From assembly GCA_023415825.1 (NCBI GenBank), contig JAEZJF010000016.1:62001-126000 (forward strand): a DNA stretch of 64,000 bases, read 5' to 3'. Positions 60,388 through 64,000 of this stretch are shown piece by piece. Position 1 is the stretch's first letter; each line of letters begins with the position of its first letter. The notes beneath the pieces are model-generated. The model had not been told where the DNA came from. It searched no databases and saw only the letters and a list, made by a program, of their open reading frames with translations. Source of the stretch: Bacillota bacterium. Lineage in GTDB: Bacteria; Bacillota; Clostridia; DSM-8532. Made by a program: the position numbers and the translations under genes.

Positions 60388-61314
60388 ATGAGAGGGCCTT
60401 TTATTTTTTTATGTCCGGAAATAACGAAAGAAAATGCCAAAACCTTAATGGGGTGGCTGAACGACCAAGATGTTATCAGATACTTAAGCGATTCTCCCGA
60501 AGTTTCCCAGAATATTGAGCAGATCATCGATAAAATACACCTGCCTAATTTAACTCACCTATTTAGTCAGGATGGCCGGTTTTACATGGCTTATGACAAA
60601 CAAGATACACCCGTAGGCTTTGTTCGCCTTGTAAAAAAAGGCATGGACTATGAAATTGTCATTGTAATAGGTGATCGGAATAATTGGGGTAAAAAGTTAG
60701 GGAAGAGCACCATACGTGAAAGTTTAAAAATCGCCTTTTTTGAATTAAGAGCGCAAAAAGTAATTGCGAAGATTCACAAAGAAAATAACCGGTCCATATT
60801 AGCTTTTCTTAGGGCGGGCTTTTCGCTTCAGACTGAAACACCCATGCTTAAAACTTTCACATTAACCATGGATCACTATTTGAAATTAATACAAGAGGGA
60901 CCTGCCATACCCGCTGAAATCTACATCACTGAAATGGATAGAGATAGGCTTATAAAAATCATTGAGTCCGAGCAACATAAAAGTAAAGCGTCGGATCAGT
61001 CTATTCAAAGCCTTGAAGGCGAGATTAATAAAGCCATTGTTGTAAACCCAAGACAGGTTCCAAAGGATGTTGTCACTATGAATTCAAGAGCGCTATTGCA
61101 TTTTGACAACGAAGAAAAAGAGGTCTCCTTGGTCTATCCAAATGAAGCTAACTTGGAAGCCAATAAGTTGTCTGTTTGCTCCCCCGTTGGTACAGCTATT
61201 CTAGGATATAGAGAAGGCGATATTATCGAGTGGGAGGTTCCATCTGGAACTACGGAAATTTACATCAAAAAAATATTATATCAACCAGAAGCGGCTGGCG
61301 ACTATCATCTATAG
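60388..61314 (+). CDS. GNAT acetyltransferase domain fused to an Rnk/GreA-type C-terminal domain
   Basis: A 308-residue two-domain protein; ATG 60388 preferred to GTG 60379. Residues 1-165 form a GNAT fold (LMGWLNDQDVIRYLSDSP, VGFVRLVKKG, WGKKLGKSTIRESLKIAFFE, KENNRSILAFLRAGF). A linker of about 60 residues leads to a C-terminal 80-residue module (DVVTMNSRALLHFD, VSLVYPNEANLEANKLSV, SPVGTAILGYREGDIIEWEVP and LYQPEAAGDYHL) that matches the GreA/GreB C-terminal domain in the Rnk form, which binds RNA polymerase near the secondary channel. There is no GreA coiled coil, as in Rnk. Substrate and partner are unknown; tethering an acetyltransferase to RNA polymerase is inference. Confidence 0.85.
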   Translation: MRGPFIFLCPEITKENAKTLMGWLNDQDVIRYLSDSPEVSQNIEQIIDKIHLPNLTHLFSQDGRFYMAYDKQDTPVGFVRLVKKGMDYEIVIVIGDRNNWGKKLGKSTIRESLKIAFFELRAQKVIAKIHKENNRSILAFLRAGFSLQTETPMLKTFTLTMDHYLKLIQEGPAIPAEIYITEMDRDRLIKIIESEQHKSKASDQSIQSLEGEINKAIVVNPRQVPKDVVTMNSRALLHFDNEEKEVSLVYPNEANLEANKLSVCSPVGTAILGYREGDIIEWEVPSGTTEIYIKKILYQPEAAGDYHL

Positions 61315-61415
61315 GATAGTAATAGTGACAGCACCCCGCTATCCTTTATAAATCTGGAATTTAAAACATCATTTAAGCTTGTAAAAAGTACCATTTGGTT
61401 GTTCTAAAAAATATG

Positions 61416-61444
61416 TTGCATTCGTAAATAACATGATATATAAT
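61416..61444 (+). promoter_or_regulatory. Promoter of the S10 operon
   Basis: TTGCAT at 61416-61421, 17 bases, TATAAT at 61439-61444. Confidence 0.8.
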
Positions 61445-61450
61445 ATCTTT

Positions 61451-61706
61451 TGCTGTGACATGGCATACGATGAAGCCGCAGATGGCAGGTGAAACAAACT
61501 GGGAACTGCGATGGAGAATGTCCGATTCAAAGAAACCGGGCGACAAGTCACTGTACATCATGCATGTAGTTGTTTTTATGTATGCTTGTATCGTGGCCCA
61601 GGTGTAGAACTCTGGGCTTTTTATATGACCAAGCATGGAACACCCGGTAGAGTGTACAGGAAAAAGCTTGTTGCGCCAGCAAAATGTATCTTAAGGAGGC
61701 TTGTGT
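61451..61706 (+). promoter_or_regulatory. Long structured leader of the S10 operon
   Basis: About 255 bases from the predicted start of transcription to rpsJ with no open frame of note. A GTGAC/GTCAC pairing brackets the first 90 bases, and a terminator-like hairpin lies at 61596-61622, leaving about 85 bases before the AAGGAGG site. Attenuation by a ribosomal protein (L4 in E. coli) is a possibility, but the L4 mechanism is not established in Firmicutes. Confidence 0.5.
61596..61622 (+). terminator. Intrinsic terminator (attenuator) within the S10 leader
   Basis: GCCCAG (61596-61601) pairs with CTGGGC (61612-61617), followed by TTTTT. It lies upstream of rpsJ on the same strand, so it can act only as an attenuator. 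Confidence 0.75.
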
Positions 61707-62018
61707 ATGGCGAACAAACAGAAAATCAGGATCAGGCTAAAAGCATTTGATCATCAGGTAATCGACCAATCGGCAGAGAAGATTGTCGAGACCGCAAAGA
61801 GGACAGGGGCCAAGGTTTCCGGACCCGTTCCGCTTCCCACAAGAAAGGAAATCATGACTATCTTGAGAGCTCCTCACAAGTACAAGGATTCTCGTGAGCA
61901 GTTCGAAATCAAAACCCACAAGAGACTCATTGATATCCTGATGCCCACACCCAAAACCGTGGATGCTCTTATGAGACTGGATCTACCCGCGGGCGTGGAT
62001 ATTGAAATCAAACTGTAA
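61707..62018 (+). CDS. rpsJ: 30S ribosomal protein S10
   Basis: Small-subunit protein (also NusE), 103 residues from ATG 61707, with MANKQKIRIRLKAFDHQVID and the C-terminal PAGVDIEIKL. TTAAGGAGG is upstream; the longer frame to 61701 is rejected. First gene of the S10 operon. Confidence 0.98.
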   Translation: MANKQKIRIRLKAFDHQVIDQSAEKIVETAKRTGAKVSGPVPLPTRKEIMTILRAPHKYKDSREQFEIKTHKRLIDILMPTPKTVDALMRLDLPAGVDIEIKL

Positions 62019-62075
62019 GTTTTTATTTGTTAAGTTCAGCCCAGGCTGAACCAATGACAGGAGGAATTATTTAAC

Positions 62076-62708
62076 ATGAAAAAATGCATACTTGGTAAGA
62101 AAATCGGTATGACACAGGTTTTTAATGAAAAAGGTGCAATGATTCCTGTAACCGTTGTTCTTGCAGGACCTGTAGCAGTTATCCAGAAGAAGACGGAAGA
62201 GATCGACGGCTATAACGCCATTAAGGTCGGTTTCGAGGATATCCCCGACAGGAAGGCCAACAAACCCACGAAAGGGCAGTTTGAAAAGGCCAAGGTTTCT
62301 GCAAAGAGATCCCTGAAGGAATTCAGACTTGAAGATATCTCCGGTTATGAAGTCGGAAGCGTCATCAAGGTTGAAGATATGTTCCAGGATGGTGACATGG
62401 TAGATGTCTCCGGTGTCTCCAAAGGTAAGGGATACCAAGGTACCATCAAGAGATTCGGCACTGCCCGCGGCCGTATGACACACGGTTCCGGCTACCACAG
62501 AGGACTTGGTTCGATGGGTGCTCACTCCGATCCGAGCCGTATTTTCAAGGGAAAGGTCATGCCTGGTCACATGGGAGCAGAGAAGGTAACTGTACAGAAC
62601 CTTTCAGTAGTTAGAGTTGATGCTGAAAGAGGTCTTCTCCTCATTAAGGGAGCGATACCTGGCCCGAAGGGCGGCCTCCTTGTGATCAAAAATTCGGTCA
62701 AGGCATAA
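62076..62708 (+). CDS. rplC: 50S ribosomal protein L3
   Basis: Large-subunit core protein, 210 residues. MKKCILGKKIGMTQVFNEKG at the start and HGSGYHRGLGSMGAHSDPSRIFKGKVMPGHMG in the central loop reach toward the peptidyl-transferase centre. GACAGGAGG precedes the ATG. Confidence 0.98.
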   Translation: MKKCILGKKIGMTQVFNEKGAMIPVTVVLAGPVAVIQKKTEEIDGYNAIKVGFEDIPDRKANKPTKGQFEKAKVSAKRSLKEFRLEDISGYEVGSVIKVEDMFQDGDMVDVSGVSKGKGYQGTIKRFGTARGRMTHGSGYHRGLGSMGAHSDPSRIFKGKVMPGHMGAEKVTVQNLSVVRVDAERGLLLIKGAIPGPKGGLLVIKNSVKA

Positions 62709-62738
62709 TGAAGAACTGGTTCGGAAGGAGGAAATAAG

Positions 62739-63362
62739 ATGCCAAAAGTAGATGTTTACAATATCAAAGGCCAGAAGGTCGGCGACCTCAGCTTAAATGA
62801 CGACATTTTCGCAGTTGAAGTTAATGAAGTTGTAATGCATAGTGCTGTTGTGAACATGCTTGCCAACGCAAGACAGGGCACACAGTCCACCAAAACAAAG
62901 TCCGAGGTCAGAGGTGGCGGAAAGAAGCCCTGGAGACAAAAGGGTACCGGTCGTGCCCGTCAGGGTAGCATCCGTTCCGCACAATGGGTTGGTGGTGGTA
63001 TTGTTTTGGGTCCCAAGCCCAGAAGCTATAGCTACACCCTGCCTAAGAAGGTTAAGAGACTGGCTCTCAAGAGCGCTCTTACCACCAAGGTTCTCGACAA
63101 TAATATCATCGTATTGGATGATATTAAGCTTGAGGCCATTAAGACCAAGGAAATGGTCAATGTTCTTAACAATCTGAAGGTTGATACCACAGCTTTAATC
63201 GTTCTTCCAGAGGTTGACGAAAAGGTAGTTTTATCAGCAAGAAACATTGAGAACGTGAAGACTGCAACCTATAGCACTATCAATACTTACGATATCCTGA
63301 AATATAAAAAGTTTATCGTAACGAAGGATGCTGTAGCCAAGATTGAGGAGGTGTATGCATAA
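62739..63362 (+). CDS. rplD: 50S ribosomal protein L4
   Basis: Large-subunit protein lining the exit tunnel, 207 residues. MPKVDVYNIKGQKVGDL and the extended loop KKPWRQKGTGRARQGSIRSAQWVGGG are typical. Its stop overlaps the rplW start by one base, so the two are coupled. L4 is the autoregulator of this operon in E. coli; whether it acts on the leader here is unknown. Confidence 0.98.
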   Translation: MPKVDVYNIKGQKVGDLSLNDDIFAVEVNEVVMHSAVVNMLANARQGTQSTKTKSEVRGGGKKPWRQKGTGRARQGSIRSAQWVGGGIVLGPKPRSYSYTLPKKVKRLALKSALTTKVLDNNIIVLDDIKLEAIKTKEMVNVLNNLKVDTTALIVLPEVDEKVVLSARNIENVKTATYSTINTYDILKYKKFIVTKDAVAKIEEVYA

Positions 63363-63715
63363 TGAGAGACGCAATAGATATTCTCATTCGTCCGTACATT
63401 ACCGAGAAAAGCAATATGGATATTGCTGAGGGTAAATACACCTTCATCGTGAACAAGAAGGCCACCAAGACCGAGGTAAAGCAGGCTGTTGAAAAGCTTT
63501 TCGGAGTTAAGGTTATCGCTGTGAATACCATCAATTATGAGGGTAAAGAAAAGCGCCAGGGTGTTCATGTGGGCAAGACCGAAGCTTTTAAGAAGGCCGT
63601 GGTCAAGATTGATACTGATCCTAAGCCTGTTTCTTATGCAACCAAGGGCGGTAAGACTGTGGCTGCAACCAAGAAGTACAAGACTTCTATTGAAGAATTT
63701 GGCGTAGCTCAGTAA
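63362..63715 (+). CDS. rplW: 50S ribosomal protein L23
   Basis: Protein at the tunnel exit that docks the signal recognition particle and trigger factor. The 117 residues are slightly long because of a C-terminal tail. MRDAIDILIRPYITEKSNMD and GVKVIAVNTINYEGKEKRQG are recognisable. The start overlaps the rplD stop by one base. About 110 bases separate it from rplB. Confidence 0.97.
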   Translation: MRDAIDILIRPYITEKSNMDIAEGKYTFIVNKKATKTEVKQAVEKLFGVKVIAVNTINYEGKEKRQGVHVGKTEAFKKAVVKIDTDPKPVSYATKGGKTVAATKKYKTSIEEFGVAQ

Positions 63716-63825
63716 TTTGGTGTTGCGAAGTAAAATTATAATCATCACCGATCAGTCGGAAATATAGGCCTCACAGTCAGCCTGAGAACGATTTGTTCGG
63801 CAATTTGATAAAAGGAGTGGAAGAA

Positions 63826-64000
63826 ATGCCAACTAAAAAGTACAATCCGACATCTCCTGCAAGAAGATTCATGACTGTATCTACATTTGAGGAGATCACA
63901 AAGAAGGAACCCGAAAAGAGCCTTCTTGCTCCGCTTAATAAAAAAGCTGGAAGAAACTCCTACGGAAGAATTACCGTTCGTCATCACGGTGGCGGCGCTA
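63826..64000 (+). CDS. rplB: 50S ribosomal protein L2 (3' truncated by window)
   Basis: The first 58 residues of L2 (MPTKKYNPTSPARRFMTV to RITVRHHGGGA) before the window ends. AAAAGGAG precedes the ATG. The conserved N-terminus identifies the gene, next in the S10 operon after rplW. Confidence 0.95.
   Translation, partial: MPTKKYNPTSPARRFMTVSTFEEITKKEPEKSLLAPLNKKAGRNSYGRITVRHHGGGA

Overview
The window looks like a chromosomal segment of an anaerobic, low-to-mid GC Gram-positive bacterium of the class Clostridia. Evidence: the gene order of its str (rpsL-rpsG-fusA-tuf) and S10 (rpsJ-rplC-rplD-rplW-rplB) ribosomal clusters, a perfect CIRCE operator before groESL, an LPXTG sortase substrate, strong AGGAGG ribosome binding sites, an L7Ae-like protein before rpsL, and anaerobe genes (flavodiiron protein, the [FeFe]-hydrogenase maturase HydF). 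I cannot name the genus. No tRNA, rRNA, CRISPR array or intact transposase was seen.

Layout. 1-2.7 kb: 3' part of clpC, then rplM-rpsI. 2.7-4.1 kb: a decayed stretch with a permease remnant, a small internally duplicated protein, a truncated DUF5680-like fragment and a 32-bp direct repeat. 4.1-11.6 kb: uvrA, a zinc-ribbon membrane protein, a flavodiiron protein, a WG-repeat lipoprotein and an HD hydrolase. 12-16.5 kb: proB, hup, then an operon of an unknown protein, birA, a Gln/Asn-rich protein and coaX. 16.5-22.6 kb: groESL under CIRCE, a cobalamin riboswitch with btuFCD, and an RsmC-like methyltransferase. 22.8-26.8 kb: a GH94 phosphorylase closest to N,N'-diacetylchitobiose phosphorylases plus a hexose-phosphate mutase, ending in a 164-bp palindromic element. 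26.8-28.2 kb: an unassigned structured RNA and hydF. 28.3-33.9 kb: a BTAD (SARP-like) regulator with a degenerate GGDEF-like C-terminus, a conserved unknown protein and a large Cys/His-rich LPXTG surface protein; the last two share an 11-bp-period direct repeat just upstream of their -10 boxes. 33.9-41 kb: an acyltransferase-like membrane protein and the str cluster. 41-49 kb: lon, then on the opposite strand a tight three-gene cassette (TerB_N-type protein, BrxD-like ATPase, Lhr-like helicase). 49-54.6 kb: an amidohydrolase, tsaE, tsaB, rimI and a Lon-like protease. 54.6-60.2 kb: a LacI-family regulator with two matching palindromic operators and a sugar operon (fucose-isomerase-like, neutral-ceramidase-like, FGGY kinase). 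60.3-61.3 kb: a GNAT domain fused to an Rnk/GreA-type C-terminal domain. 61.4 kb to the end: the S10 operon with a long attenuator-like leader.

The most interesting signals are (1) the SARP-like regulator with paired 11-bp-period repeats before its two neighbours, (2) the TerB_N/BrxD-like/helicase cassette, (3) a two-hairpin leader motif directly after two unrelated promoters, with compensatory base changes between copies, (4) the LacI operon with a cytoplasmic ceramidase-like enzyme, and (5) the GNAT-Rnk fusion. All functional calls rest on reading the sequence and on recalled family features; no database search was run.
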